Shown here piece after piece: positions 42,889-50,947 of a DNA stretch of 64,000 bases; position 1 is the stretch's first letter, and each line of letters opens with the position of its first letter. The DNA is from Trueperella bonasi (GTDB taxonomy: Bacteria > Actinomycetota > Actinomycetes > Actinomycetales > Actinomycetaceae). A program made the translations under genes and the position numbers. The notes under the pieces were generated by a model, which searched no databases, had not been told where the DNA came from, and saw only the letters and a program-made list of their open reading frames with translations. Where the stretch lies: the NCBI RefSeq assembly GCF_030811535.1, contig NZ_JAUSQX010000001.1, forward strand, positions 1,054,001 to 1,118,000. Reading direction: 5' to 3'.

Positions 42889-43080
42889 GAGCGCCAAACG
42901 GGTCAAAGCACCCCTCGTTTGGTGCTCCCTATGCCGTTTGGTGCTTCGGGGAGGATGATCGGGGAGGTCGATGCGGTTTCCGGGGGTCCGTGCGTCGCGC
43001 GGAGGCGCTTAAAACGCGGCATATCGGGCGCCGGGTGATTTATCGACCTCCTCCGGCCTTACCGACCTCCGGCGGGCAGG
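42889..43080. repeat. Dispersed GGAGGTCGATAA-type repeat, copy 4
   Basis: Shares about 130 bp with copy 3 with only a few changes (GGTGCTCCCTATGCCGTTTG through AAAACGCGGCATATCGGGCG), then TGATTTATCGACCTCCTCC and TTACCGACCTCCGGCGGG. The left side has a GCGCCAAACGG/CCGTTTGGTGC stem. The rest of the gap to 43258 shows nothing recognisable. Confidence 0.75.
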
Positions 43081-43257
43081 GCTGATCTCACACGCGGGCT
43101 TAAGTGGGTCTCATCCAAACTAGCCACTTCAGATCGCTAGAATCAGTTCCGGGCAACGAGCGCGGTTGGTGGAACCACTCAAGTAGCGCTTACACCGCCG
43201 CGCAATACGAGAAACAAGGCGCATCTGTTAGCTGGCGATGGTTGGAAGCTGAGGTAG

Positions 43258-44286
43258 ATGAAATACATTTGGGGGCTATTGGCTCTGGTCGTTGTATTAG
43301 CCGGTGCGCTCACCCTGCGCCCAGACCTTGTACCCGGCTTCACAGACATTGCGCTCTCCGCGCCGATCGCCCACCTGATCGCTTTGCGCTCGTGGCTACT
43401 CATCTCGTTCTTGGGAATCGCAATATTCCTATTCTTTTTTGCTGCCATTCGTTACAAACTTGTCGGTATGGGCCGCATTGCCCTCGCAACGGGCTTGGCA
43501 TACCTCGCGATGGCGATTTTCCACGGTGGCACCGTCTTCGCACGCGGCCTAGATAGCCCGGAGCAACTTGGTCCTGACCGCGGCATCACGAGCGCCGGCC
43601 AGGGAACCGGCGAAATCACGGTGCTCACCTACAACACGCTGGGTGGCAGCGCGGACCCTGAAGCGCTGGTGGCGGCGATCCAACACAACGGGGTCGACGT
43701 CGTCGTGCTCACTGAAACTTCCACCGCGCGCGGAACAGAAATGGCGGAAATGCTCGCCACCGAAGGCCTCCAATTCCAACACTTCAACACCGGAACCGAC
43801 GAATACGCAACCGAATTCGAATCAACAGTTGTTTTGATAACGACGGCGATGGGCGAGTACGTCCAAATCGATTCGCCGGAAAACCTGCGCAGCTCAGTCA
43901 CTGTTGTACCAGCCTCGGGGCAGGGACCAACAATCATCGCAGTTCATCCCTACGCGCCCACGCTCGAGGGTATCGACGGCTGGCGTTCCGACATCACGGC
44001 CACCTATGCCATGTGTTCGCAACCTGGCCCGTTCATCATTGCCGGGGACTTCAACTCCACGATCGATCACCAAATGGTCGTCGGCGGAACTTGCGAAGAT
44101 GGCGCGATAGAGGCGGGCTCGGGCGGATTGGGAACATGGCCCACCGGTATCCCAACCTTGCTTGGCACGCCCATCGATCGAGTTCTGCACGATGGCTCTT
44201 ACGAAGGAGTCGACGCGATGCTCATCGAATCAGGTGATACCGATCACCGGGGGGTCATCGTGCGGCTGGCGCCAGTGGCAGATTGA
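43258..44286 (+). CDS. Membrane-anchored endonuclease/exonuclease/phosphatase (EEP) family protein
   Basis: 342 residues. Three membrane segments occupy the first 100 residues (IWGLLALVVVLAGALTL, SWLLISFLGIAIFLFFFAAI, IALATGLAYLAMAIFHGG), then an extracytoplasmic EEP domain with VLTYNTLGG (Asn), VVVLTET (Glu), GPFIIAGDFNSTIDH (Asp/Asn), TPIDRVL and TDHRGVIVRL (terminal His). All core active-site positions are present, so a metal-dependent phosphodiesterase outside the membrane is likely; substrate unknown. Actinobacteria often carry such proteins. Confidence 0.82.
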   Translation: MKYIWGLLALVVVLAGALTLRPDLVPGFTDIALSAPIAHLIALRSWLLISFLGIAIFLFFFAAIRYKLVGMGRIALATGLAYLAMAIFHGGTVFARGLDSPEQLGPDRGITSAGQGTGEITVLTYNTLGGSADPEALVAAIQHNGVDVVVLTETSTARGTEMAEMLATEGLQFQHFNTGTDEYATEFESTVVLITTAMGEYVQIDSPENLRSSVTVVPASGQGPTIIAVHPYAPTLEGIDGWRSDITATYAMCSQPGPFIIAGDFNSTIDHQMVVGGTCEDGAIEAGSGGLGTWPTGIPTLLGTPIDRVLHDGSYEGVDAMLIESGDTDHRGVIVRLAPVAD

Positions 44287-44331
44287 AACTGACCCGGGGT
44301 AAACTTGGGCAGATCGACATAAGGAGTGAGA

Positions 44332-44628
44332 ATGGGTTTTCTGAAAACGCTAACTGTGGGTGCAATTGGCTACGTGCTCGGAGCGCGTGCCGGGCGTGAA
44401 CGCTACGAACAGATTAAGACCAACGCCCAAAAACTTTGGAACTCGGGCACCGTGCGCGAGGGTCGATCGAAGGTGCGCAACCAGGCAGCAGAAACCTTCC
44501 AGCAGGCCCAAGACGTGGCGGCAGTGAAGTTCCAAGAGGCGGCTGAGGCCGTAAAAGACAAGGTCAACAGTGACGACGACGAGATTCACGTCGAAGCCGT
44601 GCACGTCCCTAGCGACGGTCGGTCTTAA
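44332..44628 (+). CDS. YtxH-like small protein
   Basis: 98 residues from ATG 44332, with AAGGAG at 44321-44326 before it. The hydrophobic start FLKTLTVGAIGYVLGARAG with RERYEQI is the YtxH-type glycine-rich segment, followed by a long amphipathic helix rich in Ala/Gln/Lys (likely coiled coil) and an acidic tail. Such proteins are general-stress or envelope-associated; exact role unknown. Confidence 0.7.
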   Translation: MGFLKTLTVGAIGYVLGARAGRERYEQIKTNAQKLWNSGTVREGRSKVRNQAAETFQQAQDVAAVKFQEAAEAVKDKVNSDDDEIHVEAVHVPSDGRS

Positions 44629-44702
44629 ATCCGCATCACTCTTAAACCAATACCGGGGCGTGTGATCGGCGCTACACTGAGGGTGTCTCGTAGGAGGTAT
44701 CC

Positions 44703-45677
44703 ATGGAAAACTTCGAGCTCACCGATCTGATGATTGACCGCGCCCGGGGCACGCTACTCGCGTCCGCCGCGGGTGACGCCCTTGGCGTGCCCTATGAATT
44801 CGCCAAACCAACCGACGATCCAGAAATGATTGGCGGAGGGCTTGGCCCCTACGCGCCAGGCGAATGGTCGGACGATACGCAAATGGCAATCTGCATCGCA
44901 AAGGTTGCCGCTTCGGGCGTCCGGCTCACCTCTGATGCGGCGCACGATGAGATCGGCCAGAACTTTATCGATTGGATGCACGAGGGCGCCACAGACATCG
45001 GCATCCAAACCCGCGCGGTTTTAAGTCGGGCAGCCAAAATGGAAGGCGATGTGTCGGACCGGCTTCGCCACGCAGCCCGTGAATTCAGCGCAAACACTGA
45101 TCGAGCTGCCGGAAACGGCGCCATCATGCGAATGGCGCCCATCGGAATTTCAATGCTGTGGGACCGGGACGCCACGGCACAGGCAGCCAAAGATAACGCC
45201 TCGCTCACCCACCACGACCGCGAAGTGGAAGAATCCTGCGTGCTGTGGGCGGAGGCGATCCGGCTCGCCGTCGTCGAAGGTGTGCTCGACGTTCGCGCGG
45301 GACTCGACCTTTTGCTTGAAGATTCACGGGACAAGTGGGCGGCACTTATCGACGACGCCGAACGCGGCCTAGTCACGCCCAGGACGAACGGCTACACCGT
45401 CTCCGCCCTGCAATGCGCGTGGTTCGCGGTGAAATCCACGCTGGAATACTTTGGAGAGGCTGCCGTTGACGACGGCGTGCGCCGGGCAGTCAAGCTAGGC
45501 GGCGATACCGATACGGTCGCAGCTATTGCGGGCGCTCTACTCGGAGCGCGATGGGGCGAAAGCGCGGTCCCACACAAATGGAAGGACGCGCTCTTTGGTT
45601 GGCCGGGTCTGACCGGCGCTGACCTAGCCGACATGGGCGAACGCATCGTGCGAAACTCCCAGCCGCGCGGATTTTAG
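44703..45677 (+). CDS. ADP-ribosylglycohydrolase family protein
   Basis: 324 residues. ATG 44703 with AGGAGGT before it. The two-metal site motifs are complete: EWSDDTQMAI near residue 57 and GGDTDTVAAIAGALLGARWG near 265. DALGVPYEF and GNGAIMRMAPIG fill the conserved core. The family removes ADP-ribose from proteins (DraG) or acts on related ADP-ribosyl compounds; the substrate cannot be told. Single gene, convergent with the App1-like gene. Confidence 0.88.
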   Translation: MENFELTDLMIDRARGTLLASAAGDALGVPYEFAKPTDDPEMIGGGLGPYAPGEWSDDTQMAICIAKVAASGVRLTSDAAHDEIGQNFIDWMHEGATDIGIQTRAVLSRAAKMEGDVSDRLRHAAREFSANTDRAAGNGAIMRMAPIGISMLWDRDATAQAAKDNASLTHHDREVEESCVLWAEAIRLAVVEGVLDVRAGLDLLLEDSRDKWAALIDDAERGLVTPRTNGYTVSALQCAWFAVKSTLEYFGEAAVDDGVRRAVKLGGDTDTVAAIAGALLGARWGESAVPHKWKDALFGWPGLTGADLADMGERIVRNSQPRGF

Positions 45678-45703
45678 AACTGCCAGGCCGTTTCTCTCAC
45701 GCC

Positions 45704-46846
45704 CTAGTTATTGTGTGAATTGGGACGATCCGAGCCGGCCATATCGGCAAGATGCTGAGCCTTGGAAAGTAGCTCGTGGCCATCCGCGCCGCGAATGATT
45801 GGCACGCCGTCGTCTTCAATATCGGAATCTTGGCGCGTGCCCTGAGTTGCCTCCGTCGTTCCATGAGACAACACCTGCTCAATCGGATCGAGTGTGCGAA
45901 GACCAATGCCCCGCACCCGGCTCGGATATTCGCGGGCCAACTCGTCGTAGATAATCGGATCGTGCTGCCCGTCGTCGCCAATCAAATGCCACTGAATGTT
46001 CGGGAACATGATCAGCAAATTGCGGAGCTGCGTTTTTTTGTGTTCCATGCCCGAACGGAACAGCCCCGTGGGTGTTGGGCCCCAATCGGTCATGAGCATA
46101 GGGCCAATCGGTAGATCATTTTGCTGGATGAAGGTGAGCATCGAAGAATAGACGTTCCATGCGCCCGTTGACAAGTAAAACACCGGAGCATCCGGGAAGG
46201 GATCAAGCAAATAGTTGTAAAACTCGGCCATGCCCGGGATCGCCTTGCGCATGTTTGTGTGCAAAATAAACGCGTTGTAGGCCGCGATCATCGCTCGCGG
46301 TAGGGACGTGACGACGATCGTGTCATCAATGTCGGAGACCAGGCCACTCGTGGCTGTGGGCGACACGATCATGACCGGCGCGGTGATCGGCTCGCCAGCG
46401 GCCGGTTCCAGCGTGGCCGAATGCCACCCCGGTTCCAAACCGTGGTTTTCCACCAGCAAATCCACGTACCCCGAACGGTCAGTGCGCGTGCGAATCGTCT
46501 GATTTCCAAGCGTTATCGTGACCGGTAGAAAGCCCACCTGGGTGGTGAAAAACTGGCGCCAGCCGCGCTGAGCATGTTCGGCGTGCTCGGCCGCCAGCGC
46601 TGCGATGTCGCGCATACCTTGCGTGGTAAAAGAGTGCGTGTTCGAGGGAAGGAAGGGTAGTTGGAAGGGCTTCGCATTCTCCTGCGGATCCGCCATGATC
46701 GCGCGCGCCAACACTTTGGCGGCGTGAACAGAACCGTAACCGGTGTACCCGGTGAGCTGGGGCAGCCAGCCCTGATTCCGGCGTCGGACGATATTTCGCC
46801 GATTCAGGCTGTCTTCAAAATTACGAGCAAAATTCGCTAGAGCCAC
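45704..46846 (-). CDS. App1-like phosphatidate phosphatase (DUF2183)
   Basis: 380 residues. SDIDDTIVVTSLPRAMIAAY holds the HAD-type DxDxT catalytic motif, PVFYLSTGAWNVY motif II (Ser/Thr), FRSGMEHKKTQLRNLL the Lys, and HLIGDDGQHDPIIYDELA the final acidic pair. The N-terminal 150 residues form a beta-rich domain found in bacterial members. Yeast App1 dephosphorylates phosphatidic acid; bacterial homologues are uncharacterised. It is followed by alanine dehydrogenase on the same strand upstream (40-base gap). Confidence 0.82.
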   Translation of the reverse strand: MALANFARNFEDSLNRRNIVRRRNQGWLPQLTGYTGYGSVHAAKVLARAIMADPQENAKPFQLPFLPSNTHSFTTQGMRDIAALAAEHAEHAQRGWRQFFTTQVGFLPVTITLGNQTIRTRTDRSGYVDLLVENHGLEPGWHSATLEPAAGEPITAPVMIVSPTATSGLVSDIDDTIVVTSLPRAMIAAYNAFILHTNMRKAIPGMAEFYNYLLDPFPDAPVFYLSTGAWNVYSSMLTFIQQNDLPIGPMLMTDWGPTPTGLFRSGMEHKKTQLRNLLIMFPNIQWHLIGDDGQHDPIIYDELAREYPSRVRGIGLRTLDPIEQVLSHGTTEATQGTRQDSDIEDDGVPIIRGADGHELLSKAQHLADMAGSDRPNSHNN

Positions 46847-46885
46847 AGTGTAATCCTACTTGATAGGCACGGGCAGGCCGGCGGA

Positions 46886-47992
46886 TCACGCTGAGAACGT
46901 AGACAGCTCCAAACCGAAAGCTTCCGCGACTCCGGGTTCATAGAGCTTACCGTCAAAAGTTGACAGCCCCTCGGCAAGATCCGGCATCTCGCGCATCGCC
47001 CGCTGCCAGCCGACGTCGGCAATTCGGGTAACGTAGCGCAAGGTCGCCTTCGTCAACGCGTAGGTCGAAGTGTAGGGAACCGAGCCAGGCATATTGCCCA
47101 CACAGTAAAACAGTTTGCCGTCAAATTCGAAAGTCGGATCGTCGTGGGTGGTGGGCCGCGACGCTTCGAAACACCCACCCTGATCGATGGCCACGTCCAC
47201 GAGAACGGAACCCTTCTTCATGTCGGCGAGCATGTCATTAGTGACGAGCTGGGGCGTACGAGCTCCTGGAATGAGCACCGATCCGATGACGGCGTCGGCA
47301 TTTTTCAACCCCTGTGCCACCGAAAGTTCGGTCGAATACTCGGTATGGATCCGGCCGGCCGTAACGTCGTCGATATAGGACATGCGGCGGAAATCGACGT
47401 CGTACACGGTGACCTGCGCTCCCATGGCCGAGGAGATTCGTGCGGCTTGGAAGCCGACCGTGCCACCACCGAGCACCACAATTTTAGCCGGACGCGTTCC
47501 GGGCACCCCGCCCATGAGAATGCCCCGACCGCCGGCTACTTTGAGCATCATATGCGCCGCGATTTGCGCGGCGAGACGCCCGGCTACTTCGGACATGGGT
47601 GCGAGCAAGGGCAACGAGCCGTCGGGGGACTGCACGGTTTCGTATGCAATAGATGTGACTTTGCGGTTGAGCAATTCGTGGGTGAGTTCCTCGCAGGCCG
47701 CCAAGTGCAGGTAGGTGAAAAGGATCTGCTCCTCGCGCATCAATTCATACTCTTGCGGCAGCGGCTCTTTTACCTTCAGAATCATCTCAGCCTGCGACCA
47801 CACGGCATCGGCGCCCTCGACGATTCGCGCCCCAACCTCGGCGTATGCTTCGTCGGTTATGGACGAGCCCGCCCCCGCCCCCGCCTGGACGAAAACTTCG
47901 TGGCCGGCCCGGACCAGTTCGTTGACCGTGAGCGGGGTGACCGCCACTCGGAATTCATTATTCTTCAATTCTGTAGGTACGCCGATGCGCAT
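46886..47992 (-). CDS. ald: Alanine dehydrogenase
   Basis: Converts L-alanine to pyruvate and ammonia with NAD. The start at ATG 47992 has GGAGGTCTC directly before it and gives MRIGVPTELKNNEFRVAVTP, the standard family N-terminus (Arg, Lys substrate residues). The NAD-binding motif is VVLGGGTVGFQAARISSAMG, and the domain with MLKVAGGRGILMGGVPG is normal. 368 residues is the usual length. A start further upstream (48040) has no ribosome site. Confidence 0.95.
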   Translation of the reverse strand: MRIGVPTELKNNEFRVAVTPLTVNELVRAGHEVFVQAGAGAGSSITDEAYAEVGARIVEGADAVWSQAEMILKVKEPLPQEYELMREEQILFTYLHLAACEELTHELLNRKVTSIAYETVQSPDGSLPLLAPMSEVAGRLAAQIAAHMMLKVAGGRGILMGGVPGTRPAKIVVLGGGTVGFQAARISSAMGAQVTVYDVDFRRMSYIDDVTAGRIHTEYSTELSVAQGLKNADAVIGSVLIPGARTPQLVTNDMLADMKKGSVLVDVAIDQGGCFEASRPTTHDDPTFEFDGKLFYCVGNMPGSVPYTSTYALTKATLRYVTRIADVGWQRAMREMPDLAEGLSTFDGKLYEPGVAEAFGLELSTFSA

Positions 47993-48072
47993 GAGACCTC
48001 CTTGACTGGTCAAGTCTACAGCGCGCTTGCAACAGCTCATGGGCCCTTTGATAGGCGTGGCGGGTGCAATAG

Positions 48073-48104
48073 GGCGGGCCTGGCTAAAAGTGGCCAGGCC
48101 CGCC
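48073..48104. terminator. Hairpin after the KstD-like gene
   Basis: GGCGGGCCTGGC (48073-48084) pairs perfectly with GCCAGGCCCGCC (48093-48104). It lies 28 bases past the minus-strand KstD-like stop; separates it from ald. Confidence 0.75.
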
Positions 48105-48131
48105 GTCAGTTACAGGTATTCAGCTTTGAAT

Positions 48132-49769
48132 TTACTCGCGACCAGCCGCGTGGCGAGCCGCCGTGTAGGAGTAAACAAGGCCCTGGCCGATCGTCGCACC
48201 TGGGCCAGGGTACACGCGGCCGAATACGTTTCCGGCAGCGTTGCCAGCAGCGTACAGCCCTTCGATGACCGAGCCGTCTTCACGCAGTGCGCGCGCCTTG
48301 CCATCCGCGGCAATACCACCACACGTACCAAGATCGCCAGGCACGATCCGGATCGCGTAGAACGGAGCCCGCTTAATTTCACCCAGGCACGGATTCGGCC
48401 GGACGGTAATATCGCCGTAGTAGCGATCGTAAGCGGACTGGCCGCGCTGGAAATCAGAATCGTGGCCGTTAGCGGCGTGCAGGTTAAACCTGTCGACAGT
48501 CTTCGGCAAGTTTGGCATGTCGAGCTTGCGGCCAAGCTCCTCCAGCGATTCTGCCTTGATGAGCGAACCGGAGTCATACCACTCTTGCGGGAAGGGCATG
48601 CGCGGCAGGATAGCCCCGCCCACGATGTACCGATTCTTGAACGTTTGATCCATGATCATCCAGAACGGCTCATCTTCCTTGAGCATGATCTGCCCGGCCG
48701 TCATGTAGTTGATCGCCTCGTTCATGAAGCGTTCGCCCTTGGAGTTCACGATGATCTGATTCGGGAGCGAGCGCTCAGAAAGCATGAAGGTTGGCCCAGT
48801 GGGCAACGGCATCGCTGGGAACCACCAAGCTTCTTCCATGAACTTCGTGCCCGCTCCCGCGTCGCGCTGTGCAATGTTGATCGCGTCGCCAACGTTACCC
48901 GGAGCGCCAAACGACCAGTCGCCGTCGATCTTCTCGGATTGGTACTCGTGGCGCATCTCCTTGTTGCGCTCGAACCCGCCCGCCGCGAGCAAAACGCCCT
49001 TCTTCGCGCGGATCTCGATCTCTTTGCCATCCCTCTTGGCTTTGACGCCAACAACGCGGTCGCCTTCGGTGATGAGTCCAGTCATTGAGGTGTCGAACCA
49101 GATCGGAATACCCGCATCCACGACACCCTTGTACAGGCCAGCCGAAAGCGCTCCGCCACCCGAAACGTATTCACGCCCGATTGCCAATCCGCCCACGCCC
49201 TGAATAGCCTGGCGGCCCGCCTCGTAAAAGCCGCGCGGATGACGGCTGATGACGTTCATCCAACGGAAGGACTTACCCGTGACCGGCATGGGGATCGGGG
49301 CCTTGACACCCGGTGGGCGCAGGCGCTTTTGATCATCACCGAGCTTGCGGATATCGAAGGGCTTCGGCTCGACTGCGCGGCCCATCGGTGAACCACCTGG
49401 TAGTTCAGGGAAGTAGTCCGAGTATTCTTCCATCGGGTTGAACTCGAGTGGTGTCCTGCGGCGGAGCAGTTCCACCGCTGCCGTGCCATTGGTTAGGTGC
49501 GTGTCCCAGCGGTCTTGCGATTCTTCGCCGTCGACTGCGGCGGTGATGTATTCTGCCGCGCGCTCGTAGCTATCTTTCAGGCCGTGCTCTTTTAGAACAT
49601 TGTTTCCGGGAATCCAAAAGCCACCGCCGGATAGTCCGGTGTTTCCGCCGACGTACTTGTCCTTTTCGATAACGAGTACGCTCATTCCCTCTTCTTTGGC
49701 TGCCAGCGCGCCAAGAAGGCCGGTTCCTGAGCCGACGACGACGAAATCGTATTCGTGGGTGTGCGTCAT
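48132..49769 (-). CDS. KstD-like FAD-dependent dehydrogenase
   Basis: 545 residues from ATG 49769, with GGAGAG before it. EYDFVVVGSGTGLLGALAAK is the FAD motif, then KYVGGNTGLSGGGFWIPGNN. The C-terminal active-site region is FYAIRIVPGDLGTCGG, then YPGPGATIGQGLVYSYTAAR, the layout of 3-ketosteroid delta-1-dehydrogenases, in which the Tyr of YAxxxxPG(D)LGT is catalytic. Steroid, bile-acid or other alpha,beta-dehydrogenation substrates are all possible; fumarate-reductase-like flavoproteins share the fold. The upstream GntR gene may regulate it. Confidence 0.8.
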   Translation of the reverse strand: MTHTHEYDFVVVGSGTGLLGALAAKEEGMSVLVIEKDKYVGGNTGLSGGGFWIPGNNVLKEHGLKDSYERAAEYITAAVDGEESQDRWDTHLTNGTAAVELLRRRTPLEFNPMEEYSDYFPELPGGSPMGRAVEPKPFDIRKLGDDQKRLRPPGVKAPIPMPVTGKSFRWMNVISRHPRGFYEAGRQAIQGVGGLAIGREYVSGGGALSAGLYKGVVDAGIPIWFDTSMTGLITEGDRVVGVKAKRDGKEIEIRAKKGVLLAAGGFERNKEMRHEYQSEKIDGDWSFGAPGNVGDAINIAQRDAGAGTKFMEEAWWFPAMPLPTGPTFMLSERSLPNQIIVNSKGERFMNEAINYMTAGQIMLKEDEPFWMIMDQTFKNRYIVGGAILPRMPFPQEWYDSGSLIKAESLEELGRKLDMPNLPKTVDRFNLHAANGHDSDFQRGQSAYDRYYGDITVRPNPCLGEIKRAPFYAIRIVPGDLGTCGGIAADGKARALREDGSVIEGLYAAGNAAGNVFGRVYPGPGATIGQGLVYSYTAARHAAGRE

Positions 49770-49901
49770 AAGATCTCTCCAAAATGTAATGGGCGCCACT
49801 TTGCGCCTTTATGCCACGGTATCGAATGGAGCGTGGTGGGGCAATGGCTGGGACTTCGCAGGTAGAATAATTCCATTTTGCGGCTGGCTTCGAGGTGATG
49901 C

Positions 49902-49976
49902 AGCCATTTGTTGGGAGAAAAAGCCGTTTTAAGGCTGAAACGTTCACTAAAACTCCCAGACTCACAGCAAATGGCC
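49902..49976. repeat. Inverted-repeat element, copy C
   Basis: AGCCATTTGTTGGGAG (49902-49917) faces CTCACAGCAAATGGCC (49961-49976), with a few mismatches. The core keeps AAAA-GCCGTTTT-GGCTG-CGTTC spacing but has diverged more than copies A and B. It sits between the GntR stop and the KstD-like start. Confidence 0.8.
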
Positions 49977-49995
49977 GGGTGGGTGGCTAGAGTGG

Positions 49996-50742
49996 CTACT
50001 TTTGCGCGACGACGGTGGACTGGTAGCGATACAGGTCAGCTCGGTAAATGTGGAACCCCCACTCGACGATCTTCCCACGCGCATCGAATGCCGTGCGGTC
50101 GATGGTGAGCACGGGGTCGCGCATCGAGATCGAAAGCAACGCTGCCTCGCGCTTATTGGGACGCTCAGCACCCACGGACTGGCGAGTTGAAGTCGGTGAA
50201 TTTCCGCTGGCGCGCAGCAGTTCATACAGGCCGGACGTCTCCAGCGCGTCTCGGGGTGGCACAATCGCGGCAGGTAACCAGTTGTACAGAATCGCCACGG
50301 GCTCACCGTCCCGCAAGCGTAGCCTTTCAAGTTCCACCACGGACGCCTCGACCTCAATCCCCAACTGCTTCGCGATGGCCTCAGTTGCGCGCCGGTGATT
50401 GTACTGCAGTATATGAGTGCTTGATTCGTGGCCAGCCTCTTGGATCTCCTCGTGTAGTGACGGTAATTGGAGCAGCTGGTGATGGGGGTTCGGGGAAACG
50501 ATCGTGCCAACTCCCCGGCGTCGTTGAAGAAGGCCGGCCTCGACCAGCGTTTGCAAAGCTTGACGCGCAGTCGGCCGGGAAACTTGCAAACGCTTGGCCA
50601 GTGAAACCTCGTTCTCAATAGGTGTGCCTGGACGCAAAACGCCATCGAGGATTGCGCGCCTGATCGGCGCCGAAATTTGAGCATGGAGGGGCGCGCTCGA
50701 ATTGCGATCCAGCTCGATAGCCGGCCGAAACTTTTCGATCAT
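49996..50742 (-). CDS. GntR/HutC-family regulator with UTRA domain
   Basis: 248 residues. The winged helix at 20-85 reads IRRAILDGVLRPGTPIENEV, then RLQVSRPTARQALQTLVEAGL. The UTRA ligand domain carries VVELERLRLRDGEPVAILYN, VGAERPNKREAALLSIS and PVLTIDRTAFDARGKIVEWG. This is the HutC/NagR type that senses phosphorylated sugars or small acids. It is divergent from the ribose-type ABC operon, with a perfect palindrome between them, so that operon is the probable target. Confidence 0.87.
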   Translation of the reverse strand: MIEKFRPAIELDRNSSAPLHAQISAPIRRAILDGVLRPGTPIENEVSLAKRLQVSRPTARQALQTLVEAGLLQRRRGVGTIVSPNPHHQLLQLPSLHEEIQEAGHESSTHILQYNHRRATEAIAKQLGIEVEASVVELERLRLRDGEPVAILYNWLPAAIVPPRDALETSGLYELLRASGNSPTSTRQSVGAERPNKREAALLSISMRDPVLTIDRTAFDARGKIVEWGFHIYRADLYRYQSTVVAQK

Positions 50743-50815
50743 GGCCCTCCTGTGAATTTCTCTTGTGCGTCCTATCTCAGTTTATTGGCACGTGCTGGAA
50801 AACGATACAAAACTT

Positions 50816-50831
50816 ATATGTCATGACATAT
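50816..50831. promoter_or_regulatory. GntR-type palindromic operator
   Basis: ATATGTCATGACATAT is a perfect 16-bp palindrome in the 205 bases between the GntR gene and the ABC operon; similar to HutC-class operators. The surrounding sequence is AT-rich. Confidence 0.65.
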
Positions 50832-50947
50832 GCTGTTGTCCATTGGAAAGGAATTCTGAAAGAAAATTTCATAAACGGCTAAATTGCACGCTTTAATGGC
50901 TTCGTTTTTCACTCACCTATAACACTATGAATCGAGGATCTGACCAA

